From Bacteroidia bacterium (lineage in GTDB: Bacteria > Bacteroidota > Bacteroidia > Flavobacteriales > Flavobacteriaceae), in contig JAUIBP010000004.1 of NCBI GenBank assembly GCA_030427735.1, positions 124,001-188,000 on the forward strand: a stretch of 64,000 bases of DNA, given 5' to 3'. The position numbers and the translations under genes are program-made. Below are positions 17,284-25,611 of the stretch, in pieces. Position 1 is the stretch's first letter. Each line of letters begins with the position of its first letter. Below the pieces are notes generated by a model. It was not told the origin of the DNA. It worked only from the letters and a program-made list of their open reading frames with translations, and searched no databases.

Positions 17284-18876
17284 ATGTTTAAAACAATTAA
17301 AAATGATTTGCCGGCAAGTATTGTCGTGTTTTTTGTAGCCTTACCTTTATGTCTTGGTATTGCTTTGGCTAGTGGTGCTCCTCTATTTTCAGGTGTAATT
17401 GCTGGTATTGTAGGAGGAATAGTTGTAGGAGCTTTAAGTGGCTCTAAAATCGGTGTTAGTGGGCCAGCCGCAGGGTTGGCCGCAATTGTATTAACCGCTA
17501 TAGGAGCTTTAGGCGGATATCAGAATTTTTTGGTAGCTGTTGTTTTGGGTGGGATAATTCAATTGGCTTTAGGGTTTTTAAAGGCCGGTGTAATTGGTTA
17601 TTATTTTCCTTCATCTGTAATAAAAGGAATGTTAACGGGCATAGGAATTATTATCATTCTAAAGCAAATTCCACACTTTTTTGGTTATGATGCCGAGCCT
17701 GAAGGCGCCGATAGTTTTTTAGAAATTTCAGGAGAAAATTCCTTTTCAGCAATATTTAATGTTTTTAATCATATAACCATGGGGTCTATGATTATAGGAA
17801 TAGTAGGTCTGTTTACCATTTTGTTTTGGGATAATATTCTGGCAAAAAAAGCAAAAATATTTACTTTAATACAAGGGCCATTAGTTGCTGTAGCTTTAGG
17901 AATACTCTTTTTTGTTTTAACCCAAACCAGCAGTACTCTTAGTATTTCCGAAACACATTTAGTAAATGTGCCTATTCCTGAAGATATTAATTCTTTTTTA
18001 GGGCAGTTTACCTTTCCTAATTTTAAGGTCATTACAAATCCAGAAATATGGGTTACAGCCTTTACCATTGCACTTGTTGCTAGTTTAGAGACGTTATTGT
18101 GTGTGGAGGCTACAGATAAAATCGATCCCAATAAAAATGTAACGCCAACCAATCGCGAGTTACTGGCTCAAGGTACTGGTAATATTTTGTCTGGATTGAT
18201 AGGAGGGTTACCCATTACGCAAGTAATAGTAAGGAGTTCTGCTAATATTCAATCTGGAGCTTTAAGTAAAATGTCGGCTATAATCCATGGGTTTTTGTTA
18301 TTAATTTCGGTAGTGTTAATTCCGCGTTTACTAAATATGATTCCGCTGTCGGTTTTAGCAGCAATTTTATTGGTTGTAGGCTATAAATTAGCAAAGCCAA
18401 AGTTATTTAAAGAAATGTATAGAATGGGGTGGAAACAATGGTTGCCTTTTATAGTAACTGTTCTTGGTATCGTGTTTACCGACTTATTAAAAGGTATAAG
18501 CCTAGGTTTGATAGTTGGCGTTATAGTTATACTTTTAAAGAGTTATCAGAACTCTCATTTCCTTCATATTGAAGACAAGAGTAATGGCAGGCATCAAATA
18601 AAAATGACATTAGCAGAAGAAGTAACGTTTTTTAATAAAGGTGCCATTTTAAAAGAGCTAGATAGCTTGCCTAAAAATACATATTTAGAGTTAAATCTTA
18701 TTAATACGAGATATTTAGATCATGATATTATAGAGATTTTAGAGGATTTTGCGGTTAAAGCCAAAGAACGAAATATAGATGTAAAATTGGTTTCTAAACG
18801 CGGAATTGTAGAAAACCCAGATAGTTATATTAAATTTTTTAGAGAAAGACCAAAATCTAAAATGAGTTTGAGTTAA
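17284..18876 (+). CDS. SulP-family anion transporter with STAS domain
   Basis: A 530-residue SulP transporter with about 10-14 membrane segments. The family start ASIVVFFVALPLCLGIALA and the motif GGLPITQVIVRSSANI (about residue 303) are present. A C-terminal STAS-like domain (about 440-530) contains LELNLINTRYLDHD. The carbonic anhydrase gene follows 156 bases later, which makes bicarbonate import or a CO2/bicarbonate-linked role more likely than sulphate; no sulphate assimilation genes are nearby. The substrate remains an inference from neighbourhood. Confidence 0.88.
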   Translation: MFKTIKNDLPASIVVFFVALPLCLGIALASGAPLFSGVIAGIVGGIVVGALSGSKIGVSGPAAGLAAIVLTAIGALGGYQNFLVAVVLGGIIQLALGFLKAGVIGYYFPSSVIKGMLTGIGIIIILKQIPHFFGYDAEPEGADSFLEISGENSFSAIFNVFNHITMGSMIIGIVGLFTILFWDNILAKKAKIFTLIQGPLVAVALGILFFVLTQTSSTLSISETHLVNVPIPEDINSFLGQFTFPNFKVITNPEIWVTAFTIALVASLETLLCVEATDKIDPNKNVTPTNRELLAQGTGNILSGLIGGLPITQVIVRSSANIQSGALSKMSAIIHGFLLLISVVLIPRLLNMIPLSVLAAILLVVGYKLAKPKLFKEMYRMGWKQWLPFIVTVLGIVFTDLLKGISLGLIVGVIVILLKSYQNSHFLHIEDKSNGRHQIKMTLAEEVTFFNKGAILKELDSLPKNTYLELNLINTRYLDHDIIEILEDFAVKAKERNIDVKLVSKRGIVENPDSYIKFFRERPKSKMSLS

Positions 18877-18986
18877 AAAAAATAGTATTAAACAAATTAC
18901 GATTTGTGAAAATCTATTAGTTTAGGATGTAATTTATAAGGTAAAAACACTATTTACATCAGTAAAATGAGGTTTAATCCTTAAAT

Positions 18987-18994
18987 TAAATTTG
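18987..18994 (+). promoter_or_regulatory. Promoter -7 element of the carbonic anhydrase gene
   Basis: TAAATTTG, full match to TAnnTTTG, 38 bases before the ATG at 19033. Confidence 0.5.
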
Positions 18995-19032
18995 AAAAAT
19001 AGGATATAAAAAACAAACTAAAAGTTATAATT

Positions 19033-19659
19033 ATGAAATTAAAACAGGTTTTTAAAAACAACGAAGACTGGATTAAGAATAAATTAGCACAGGATACAAA
19101 GTATTTCGAAAATATAGGAAAAGGACAAAGTCCAGAGTTTTTATACATCGGCTGTTCCGATAGTCGCGTTGATGCAGAAGGATTAATGGGTTTAGAGTTG
19201 GGGGAAGTTTTTGTGCACCGAAATATTGCTAATATGGTGCCTAATACCGATTTAAATGTGATGTCGGTTGTAAATTATGCCGTAGAGCATTTAAAAGTAA
19301 ATCACGTGGTGGTTTGCGGTCATTATGGTTGTGGTGGTGTAAAAGCAGCGATGCAATCTCAAGATTTAGGTATTTTAAACCCGTGGTTACGCAATATTAG
19401 GGATGTGTATCGTATTCATGCTAAAGAATTAGATAAGATTAAAGATGAGGATAAACGTTACAATCGTTTAATAGAGCTAAACGTGCAGGAGCAGTGTGTT
19501 AACCTTATTAAAACTGCCGAAGTACAAAAAGCAATTCGTACCCGAGGCGTAAAAGTACATGGTTGGGTTTTCGATATTTATACTGGAAAATTAATCGATC
19601 TGAAAATAGATTTCGATGCTATTTTAGAAAATATCAGACAAATTTATCATTTAGATTAA
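19033..19659 (+). CDS. can: Beta-class carbonic anhydrase
   Basis: Interconverts CO2 and bicarbonate in the cytoplasm. All beta-class zinc ligands are visible: C41 in GCSDSR (with the D43-R45 dyad), H97 and C100 in CGHYGCGG. Length 208 residues is usual and no signal peptide is present. Together with the preceding SulP transporter it forms a likely bicarbonate supply module. It is followed by a strong terminator. Confidence 0.94.
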   Translation: MKLKQVFKNNEDWIKNKLAQDTKYFENIGKGQSPEFLYIGCSDSRVDAEGLMGLELGEVFVHRNIANMVPNTDLNVMSVVNYAVEHLKVNHVVVCGHYGCGGVKAAMQSQDLGILNPWLRNIRDVYRIHAKELDKIKDEDKRYNRLIELNVQEQCVNLIKTAEVQKAIRTRGVKVHGWVFDIYTGKLIDLKIDFDAILENIRQIYHLD

Positions 19660-19713
19660 AACATATTGTTTACTCAAAAACAATTGTAAAAATATTGATT
19701 TGCATTAAAGTAA

Positions 19714-19741
19714 AAAAGCCACTCAAAATAGAGTGGCTTTT
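19714..19741. terminator. Bidirectional terminator after carbonic anhydrase
   Basis: Perfect 11-bp stem AAAAGCCACTC/GAGTGGCTTTT around a 6-base loop. It lies between the convergent carbonic anhydrase and HmuY-like genes. Confidence 0.88.
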
Positions 19742-19762
19742 CATTCAAACAAAAATAAAAAC

Positions 19763-21013
19763 TTATCTAAGAACAAGTTTCTTGGTTACTGACTGATTTC
19801 CTGATGTAAATTTTAAAATGTAAACACCGCTTTGTAGGTTGTTTAATTGTAATTCTTTATTGTAAAAGCCATTTTGGTTTTTAATGGTGGTCTCAAAAAC
19901 TTTTGCACCTGTAACAGCATAAATAGAGATGTTACTTTGTGTAGCCTGTAAAGCATTAACATCGTAAATTAAGTTGATTTTTTTGTCGGTAGTAGGGTTA
20001 GGGTAAATGCCAAAAGCAATACCTTCATTAACATCTGTAATGCTTAATTTTTCGGTTACATCTTCAAAGTTGAAAGATAGATTTCCTGTAGAACTACCTT
20101 CAAACCCTGTAAATACTAGGCGGTAAATGTTTCCTGCTTCGGTTTTAACATAATAAGCGGTATCGGAATCTATGTCGTAAGTGTAAGTTTCCATACTAAA
20201 CGATTTCCAGTTATAACCAATAGTATTTATTGCTTCGGCATAGGTTAAATTAGAAGTGTCTGGGTTTTCTCCAGATTCATCGTTTACAGCAACGGTAATC
20301 CCTGCATTAACCAATGCTCCTGTAACCATATATTTCATGGTTTCTGTGGCGCTTACAGGTACATCGGTGTAGTATTTACCAAATACTAAGTGCCAAGCAT
20401 CCATAGCTGGTTCGGCAACAACTTTACTATTAGTTTTAAAAGAGAAATAGTTAAAACGATTAGTGTCGTTTTCGCTGTTTAAAATAACTTCTGTTTTGTC
20501 TTCGCTCCAAGCACTACCATCCCAAGTCGCGTATTTAAAGGTGTAGCCGCCGTAATAATCTTCGTTTATAAATTTAACAAATGTGCCATCTATTAATTTT
20601 AAGACAAAAATGATGCTTCCTGTAACATGGTGATTAGCTATATTATATTCCCCCCAGCCATATGTTGCAGAACCTTGATCGTAAGCCCCAGAAGTCCAAT
20701 TGGTGTCGTCGTTGTATAATTGTGTCCAATTGTCGATGTTGGCAACATCTATAGCGCTCCAGTTTTCGATATCATCAGAAGCTTCATAAACTTCAACTAA
20801 AGCATTTGTGCGGATGCCCATGCTCATGGCACTGGTTCTTAAAAATCCGATATCCCACGAATCTGCTGCAAAACTAGTTTCTGTTTGGGTATCTAGGTTG
20901 TAGTATACGGTATTTGCATAATCAGGATCTAAAGATACCGTGGCGTCTGTTGCTTGTGCAAAGGCAGCTGCCCCGATAAGAAACAGACCTAAAGATTGTA
21001 AAGTTTTTTTCAT
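19763..21013 (-). CDS. HmuY-like protein with T9SS sorting domain
   Basis: A 416-residue secreted protein with a signal peptide (ending AAAFAQ). It carries HmuY-like sequence patterns (SWDIGFLRT, NYFSFKTN, AWHLVFGKY), and a type IX secretion type A C-terminal domain from about residue 335 (GIYPNPTTDKKINLIYD to KKLVLR). HmuY proteins bind haem and pass it to a TonB receptor. The sorting domain predicts export across the outer membrane and release or anchoring there. It is the last gene of the receptor-HmuY-HmuY unit, 36 bases after the lipoprotein. Haem binding by this copy is inferred from context. Confidence 0.72.
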   Translation of the reverse strand: MKKTLQSLGLFLIGAAAFAQATDATVSLDPDYANTVYYNLDTQTETSFAADSWDIGFLRTSAMSMGIRTNALVEVYEASDDIENWSAIDVANIDNWTQLYNDDTNWTSGAYDQGSATYGWGEYNIANHHVTGSIIFVLKLIDGTFVKFINEDYYGGYTFKYATWDGSAWSEDKTEVILNSENDTNRFNYFSFKTNSKVVAEPAMDAWHLVFGKYYTDVPVSATETMKYMVTGALVNAGITVAVNDESGENPDTSNLTYAEAINTIGYNWKSFSMETYTYDIDSDTAYYVKTEAGNIYRLVFTGFEGSSTGNLSFNFEDVTEKLSITDVNEGIAFGIYPNPTTDKKINLIYDVNALQATQSNISIYAVTGAKVFETTIKNQNGFYNKELQLNNLQSGVYILKFTSGNQSVTKKLVLR

Positions 21014-21049
21014 AATAAGATGTTTTTTAAGGTTTTTAAAAGGATATAA

Positions 21050-22456
21050 TTATTGTAATAATTCGTATTCAAATTCTGGATGACCGCGTTCCCCCTGATT
21101 ATTGGACATCGCTAAAAAGCGTAGTTTATATAGGTTGTCGTTTGGATCTTTTATAATGAAGTAGTAGTTGCTATCTGCAGCGTTTGTAAACACGTCTCTC
21201 CAATTAGAACCTATGATAGTTTGGTCTTCTAGGAACAATGATTGATCGATTGAAGCCAAGTTGAAATCGGCATAGGGTATATTAGATACTTCTACCACAT
21301 AAGCACTAGTTCCACCAAGTCTGTTGTGTTTTACAAAATCTGAATACCCGTAGCTCCCTGAGCCTTCAATAACATTGGTAAACACTGTAAAACAAACATC
21401 CCATTGTTCTTTTTCGGGCTCTACATTTACAATGGCATTACTGTTAAAACTAAAGTGCGTAAAGTTGAAGTCTGGTGTTTTAGGAATACTGATTTCTTGA
21501 TGTGTGGTGGCCTCTAAATCGGCATACTGCAACAGGTAGTGATTGTCTCGTTGTAATACTCGAATTTTTTTGTAACCACGATGATCACTAGCAACGGCTA
21601 CGCTGCCATTAACTGGTTTTATTGTCCCGACTTCATAACCGAGATTTACTAGATAGACTTTGTTTTCTGCATCGTTTTCAGATACTTCGGCAATGGCTGT
21701 CTCTAAAATGTTGCCGCTAGGGGCATCGATATAGGCTTCGTTTTCAGGGTCGAAAGTACCAACGGCGACTAGTTTCTTTAAATCGGAAGTGTTAGCAGTA
21801 TTTACTTGGTCTATATTTGTAAAGGTTGTTGCTCCAGCAGCCATATACACTGATCCGTTTATGGTTACCCGAAAAGCATCTCCGCTGTAAAATCCTAAGT
21901 CCCAAGAATCGCGCTGTACCTCGGTTTGTGCTTTACTGCTTAAATCTATGTATACTTGGTTGGCTTCGTTGGGGCCACCTATATTTGGTAATAAATGTCC
22001 GCCTAATGCTGCACTAGAATTTAAAGTGAATTTAGTGTACCCTTGAATATTGGAGTTGCTATAGTCTATATTTGTGATTTGGAAATTGATTGCGGTGGTT
22101 TCATCTAAAAACGGATTTAGTTTTTCGAAGGTTAAACCATTCGTTAATTCACCCGAATTAATAGATAGGGTTATCTCGTTATTGTTGGCTTCGGGTTGGG
22201 TTTTAAAATCGATGCCGTAGGTGGCATTTTCGGCACTTATGCTTATGGTTACAGTACCTTGTTGTTCGGCAATTTCGGAATATTCTAAAGCAATGTTCGT
22301 GCTGGTTTCTATCTCTTGTAAATTTCCAGATAAGTTAGAGAAAGCAACTACAAAAGGTTCTGGGGTAAATGCAGAATCTTCACTACAGGACTGTATACTA
22401 ATAGCACAAAGAATGCCTATTAAAACGACAGATATTTTATTTAAAATGGCTTTCAT
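21050..22456 (-). CDS. hmuY: HmuY-family lipoprotein
   Basis: A 468-residue lipoprotein with a lipobox-like ISIQSC near residue 24. An N-terminal beta-rich domain precedes a HmuY-like region (from about residue 155) with RDSWDLGFYSGDAFRVTINGS and HFSFNSNAIVNVEPEKEQWDV. HmuY family members are haem-binding outer-membrane lipoproteins that feed the HmuR receptor. The gene lies three bases after the TonB receptor gene, matching the hmuR-hmuY pairing although in reverse order to Porphyromonas. Haem ligands cannot be assigned safely by eye. Confidence 0.75.
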   Translation of the reverse strand: MKAILNKISVVLIGILCAISIQSCSEDSAFTPEPFVVAFSNLSGNLQEIETSTNIALEYSEIAEQQGTVTISISAENATYGIDFKTQPEANNNEITLSINSGELTNGLTFEKLNPFLDETTAINFQITNIDYSNSNIQGYTKFTLNSSAALGGHLLPNIGGPNEANQVYIDLSSKAQTEVQRDSWDLGFYSGDAFRVTINGSVYMAAGATTFTNIDQVNTANTSDLKKLVAVGTFDPENEAYIDAPSGNILETAIAEVSENDAENKVYLVNLGYEVGTIKPVNGSVAVASDHRGYKKIRVLQRDNHYLLQYADLEATTHQEISIPKTPDFNFTHFSFNSNAIVNVEPEKEQWDVCFTVFTNVIEGSGSYGYSDFVKHNRLGGTSAYVVEVSNIPYADFNLASIDQSLFLEDQTIIGSNWRDVFTNAADSNYYFIIKDPNDNLYKLRFLAMSNNQGERGHPEFEYELLQ

Positions 22457-22459
22457 AAA

Positions 22460-24598
22460 TTAAATATTAAAGTTGTAGGCTAGTTTTATAAAGTACGATC
22501 GGCCGTAACCTAAAAGCAAACTGCTCGCCGGGCCATTGTGTGCACCGCCTGAAACAGCAGTGGTATTAACTTCGGTTACATCTAGTAGGTTTCGGATGCC
22601 TCCTGTTATTTCGAAAGCATTATTGAAGAACGATTTTTTTGCGGTAAAGTCCAGCCAACTGTAAGGGTCTGTAGTACCTTTTACGTATTCGGCGTCGCCA
22701 TTGTCGTTGGTTTCTTCTACAAATTGATGCTGTTGCCCCACGTATTTAAAATATAAGGCAAACGACGTGTTCCAGTTTGGTACCAAATAACTAACCGTGC
22801 TATTAAGTTGCATATTATACAAAAAGTCGTTGTTTGGATTTAAAGAACTATCTAATATTTTAGAAATCCCTAACACCGAAATACCCAACTGTGCTTTTAA
22901 ACGTTTGTACTGTAAACTGTTTTCTGAGAAAATACCAAAAGAGGTGTATTTGTCGATGTTGTTATATTGATAGGATAACGGATTTTGTTCTACAATAATT
23001 AACTCAATACGATCGGAGACATTAAGGTACGAGCCACTTAATTTGGTTTTTAGTAACAGGCCATTCTGACTTAAATCGAATGCTTTCTTAAAATGCAGAA
23101 AGGCAGAGATACCTTTTTCTGGGTTTAAGTCGGGATTACCTTGTACGTTGTGGTTAACATCTACAAAATAGGTGAAAAGCTCATCGTAGCTTGGGGTTCT
23201 GTTTGCCGAGCCTATAATGGCACGTAATTCGTAATTGTTTTTAAAACTGTATTTACTACTTAAAGAAAAAACGTATTGATTATCGAATAGATTTGAAAAG
23301 GATACTCTTGCTCCAGGACGTAACGAAAAGGCATCACTTAAAGTGATTTCGGATGATGCAAAAACATCGTAATTGTTTAATTGTTGATCTACTTGATCTT
23401 TATCTGGATTTATAGTAATGGCAAAAGGTGAGCCTGAGCCTTTTTCGTTGGTTAACTCGTAACCAGCTTGTAAGCTAAACGTATTGTTTTGTAAAAGATT
23501 ACTAAATGTACCGCGTGAAAATAACGCAGTTCTAGACAAATATTCACCTTCGGTAACGTTGTATTTTTCGTCTTCGTGAATACGGTAAGTATACTGTTCT
23601 AAATCTTTGGTTTGGGTTTGGTACGATATGGAAACATCGTAATTCACCCTCTTTTTTATAAGTCCATTGGCATTTAAATGATTATAAAAACGGTTATTGG
23701 TGTAAATTTCGTCTAAAGCAGTCGGGGCGCTAGTAGCCGTAGCTGGGTTTGTATTTGGGTCTACAGCCGAGTTGTATTTGTCTATCTTCTCGTTAAAATA
23801 ATCGAACTTATAAAAAATATTGAAATTGTTTTTGCTGTAATTTATAAGCGCCTTACCGTTTTGTTGTAGTTTGGGTAACCATTCGTGGCCACGTAAGCCA
23901 TCATTTTTATCGTAATGCTCGCCTTGTTTGTCGCCCCAATAGCCACCAAAATCGTTTCGGCTATAGCCAATATTTGCATAAATATTATCGGTAAAATTAT
24001 GATTAACCTGTAAGGATTGAATATGTCTGCCTTTATCGAACCATTCGTATTCGTTACCAACAGTTTCTTCTTGTAAATAGGTTTTTATTTGCGTACCGTA
24101 TTTAGACGATTTTTTAGTGATAATGTTTATGATACCCGATACGGCATTCGAACCGTATTGTACGCCCATAGCACCCTCTACAATTTCAATTTGTTCGATA
24201 TCGTCTAGGTTAATTAGGGTTAAATCCATGTTGTTACCAACACCTTCTTCATTAATAACAGGTACATTATCTATTAAAACTTTAAAGTATTGTGCATCTA
24301 AACCAAACAAACTAACACCAGATTTTCCAGTAGCAGGGTTGGGAGTTACAGTAATATTTAGGGTTTGGTTTAATAAATCGGCAAGGTTGTTGGCGGCTTG
24401 CTGTTCTATAGTACGTCGGTTTATCACCTTAACTTCGAACACCGATTTTTTAACCGATTGTGGGTTGTATTGTCCTGTAATCACAACTTCGTCTAGTTTT
24501 TCTACATCTAGAGAGTCTATTTGTTTTGTTTGGGCGTTTACAGAAATACCGCAGAGAAGTATAAAAAAAAGTAAAATATAATTTTTATTTAGACTCAT
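22460..24598 (-). CDS. hmuR: TonB-dependent receptor, haem type (HmuR-like)
   Basis: A 712-residue outer-membrane receptor: signal peptide ending SVNAQ, a plug domain starting near KLDEVVITGQYNPQS, and a 22-strand-type barrel ending in Phe-Asn-Ile. Around residue 490-515 it has NRTPSYDELF, a histidine in VDVNHNVQGN and NPDLNPE, matching the FRAP...H...NPNL layout of haem receptors. It heads the minus-strand operon with two HmuY-like proteins. The promoter lies in a short divergent region containing an inverted repeat whose one arm overlaps this start codon. Haem specificity is an inference from motif plus neighbours. Confidence 0.8.
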   Translation of the reverse strand: MSLNKNYILLFFILLCGISVNAQTKQIDSLDVEKLDEVVITGQYNPQSVKKSVFEVKVINRRTIEQQAANNLADLLNQTLNITVTPNPATGKSGVSLFGLDAQYFKVLIDNVPVINEEGVGNNMDLTLINLDDIEQIEIVEGAMGVQYGSNAVSGIINIITKKSSKYGTQIKTYLQEETVGNEYEWFDKGRHIQSLQVNHNFTDNIYANIGYSRNDFGGYWGDKQGEHYDKNDGLRGHEWLPKLQQNGKALINYSKNNFNIFYKFDYFNEKIDKYNSAVDPNTNPATATSAPTALDEIYTNNRFYNHLNANGLIKKRVNYDVSISYQTQTKDLEQYTYRIHEDEKYNVTEGEYLSRTALFSRGTFSNLLQNNTFSLQAGYELTNEKGSGSPFAITINPDKDQVDQQLNNYDVFASSEITLSDAFSLRPGARVSFSNLFDNQYVFSLSSKYSFKNNYELRAIIGSANRTPSYDELFTYFVDVNHNVQGNPDLNPEKGISAFLHFKKAFDLSQNGLLLKTKLSGSYLNVSDRIELIIVEQNPLSYQYNNIDKYTSFGIFSENSLQYKRLKAQLGISVLGISKILDSSLNPNNDFLYNMQLNSTVSYLVPNWNTSFALYFKYVGQQHQFVEETNDNGDAEYVKGTTDPYSWLDFTAKKSFFNNAFEITGGIRNLLDVTEVNTTAVSGGAHNGPASSLLLGYGRSYFIKLAYNFNI

Positions 24599-24652
24599 TC
24601 TTATTTAAATTTGTGGCAAATATATCAAGTTATTTTAAATGAATCTAAATAA
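24585..24652. promoter_or_regulatory. Divergent control region with 15-bp inverted repeat
   Basis: TTATTTAGACTCATT (24585-24599) and AATGAATCTAAATAA (24638-24652) are inverted copies with one mismatch. Between them is a minus-strand -7 element TATATTTG (24617-24624). One arm covers the receptor start codon and the other its -33 region, a good position for an iron- or haem-responsive repressor. The regulator is unknown; part of the left arm is also coding sequence. Confidence 0.5.
24617..24624 (-). promoter_or_regulatory. Promoter -7 element of the hmuR operon
   Basis: Minus-strand TATATTTG, full match to TAnnTTTG, 18 bases before the receptor ATG. Confidence 0.55.
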
Positions 24653-24692
24653 GGATATGTTTTTTTAAAAAATATTAATTTTAAATAAAAAG

Positions 24693-25604
24693 ATGAAGCG
24701 ACTATTACTACTGGCCTTATGCGCAACGGCATTTAACTTTAATGCTGCTAATGCACAAAAAAAGAAAAAGCAAGACCAAGATGCTATTAAAAGCATGTGT
24801 GGTTGTTACGAAGTGAATTTTAATTTTGCCGAAACCTTTAATTATGCAAACGATTCTGCCTATGTGCCTTCAAAAGTAAAGCACGATAAAGGTTTAGAAT
24901 GGGTGCAATTGGTTGAGGATTCTAAAGATGACATTTCGCTACAACATTTATTAATTGTTGGAGATCCTGCACATCCGCATATTGTAAAACACTGGAGACA
25001 AGATTGGGAGTACGAAAATACCGATTTGTACGTGTACAATGGCGACAACGCGTGGAACTACGTAAGTTTGCCTAAAGCCGATGTAAAAGGGCAGTGGTCT
25101 CAAAAAGTATTTCAGGTAGACGATAGTCCGCGTTACGAAGGGTCTGCATCGTGGGTACATGTAGATGGTAAAAGTTATTGGGAAAACACCACAACAGCAC
25201 CGCTTCCGCGTCGCGAATACACGCAACGTAGCGATTACAATATTACTTTAAGACGCAACCGCCAGGAAATTACTAAAGACGGTTGGGTACACGACCAAGA
25301 CAACGATAAAGTAATTCGTGAAGCTGGTAAACAAGATGTTGTTATCGCTCAAGAAAAAGGTTATAATACGTATAAAAAGGTAGACGATAGCAAATGTAAA
25401 GCAGCACAAGATTACTGGGCAAAAACAAGTGCAAAGTGGGCTTTAGTACGTGCTAAATGGGATGAGGTATTTGCAAGAGATACCAACTTAAATTTAGAAG
25501 AAAAAGTAGATAACAAACAACTGTATAAATATTTGTTTTCGGATACCGAATATCAAGATGAAGCTTCAATAAATACGGTTATCGATTCTTTCGTGAAAAA
25601 ATAA
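24693..25604 (+). CDS. DUF6607-family secreted protein
   Basis: A 303-residue protein with a signal peptide (ending AANAQ) then a short KKKKQDQD stretch and a conserved CGCYEVNFNFAETF segment with two cysteines. It is rich in Trp and charged residues. I recognise it as the Bacteroidota DUF6607 type, which has no known activity. It is the first gene of a four-gene unit with the ankyrin, DUF2271 and PepSY proteins, divergent from the haem receptor operon, so a role in haem or iron handling in the periplasm or outer membrane is likely by association. Confidence 0.7.
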   Translation: MKRLLLLALCATAFNFNAANAQKKKKQDQDAIKSMCGCYEVNFNFAETFNYANDSAYVPSKVKHDKGLEWVQLVEDSKDDISLQHLLIVGDPAHPHIVKHWRQDWEYENTDLYVYNGDNAWNYVSLPKADVKGQWSQKVFQVDDSPRYEGSASWVHVDGKSYWENTTTAPLPRREYTQRSDYNITLRRNRQEITKDGWVHDQDNDKVIREAGKQDVVIAQEKGYNTYKKVDDSKCKAAQDYWAKTSAKWALVRAKWDEVFARDTNLNLEEKVDNKQLYKYLFSDTEYQDEASINTVIDSFVKK

Positions 25605-25611
25605 TGCTATT

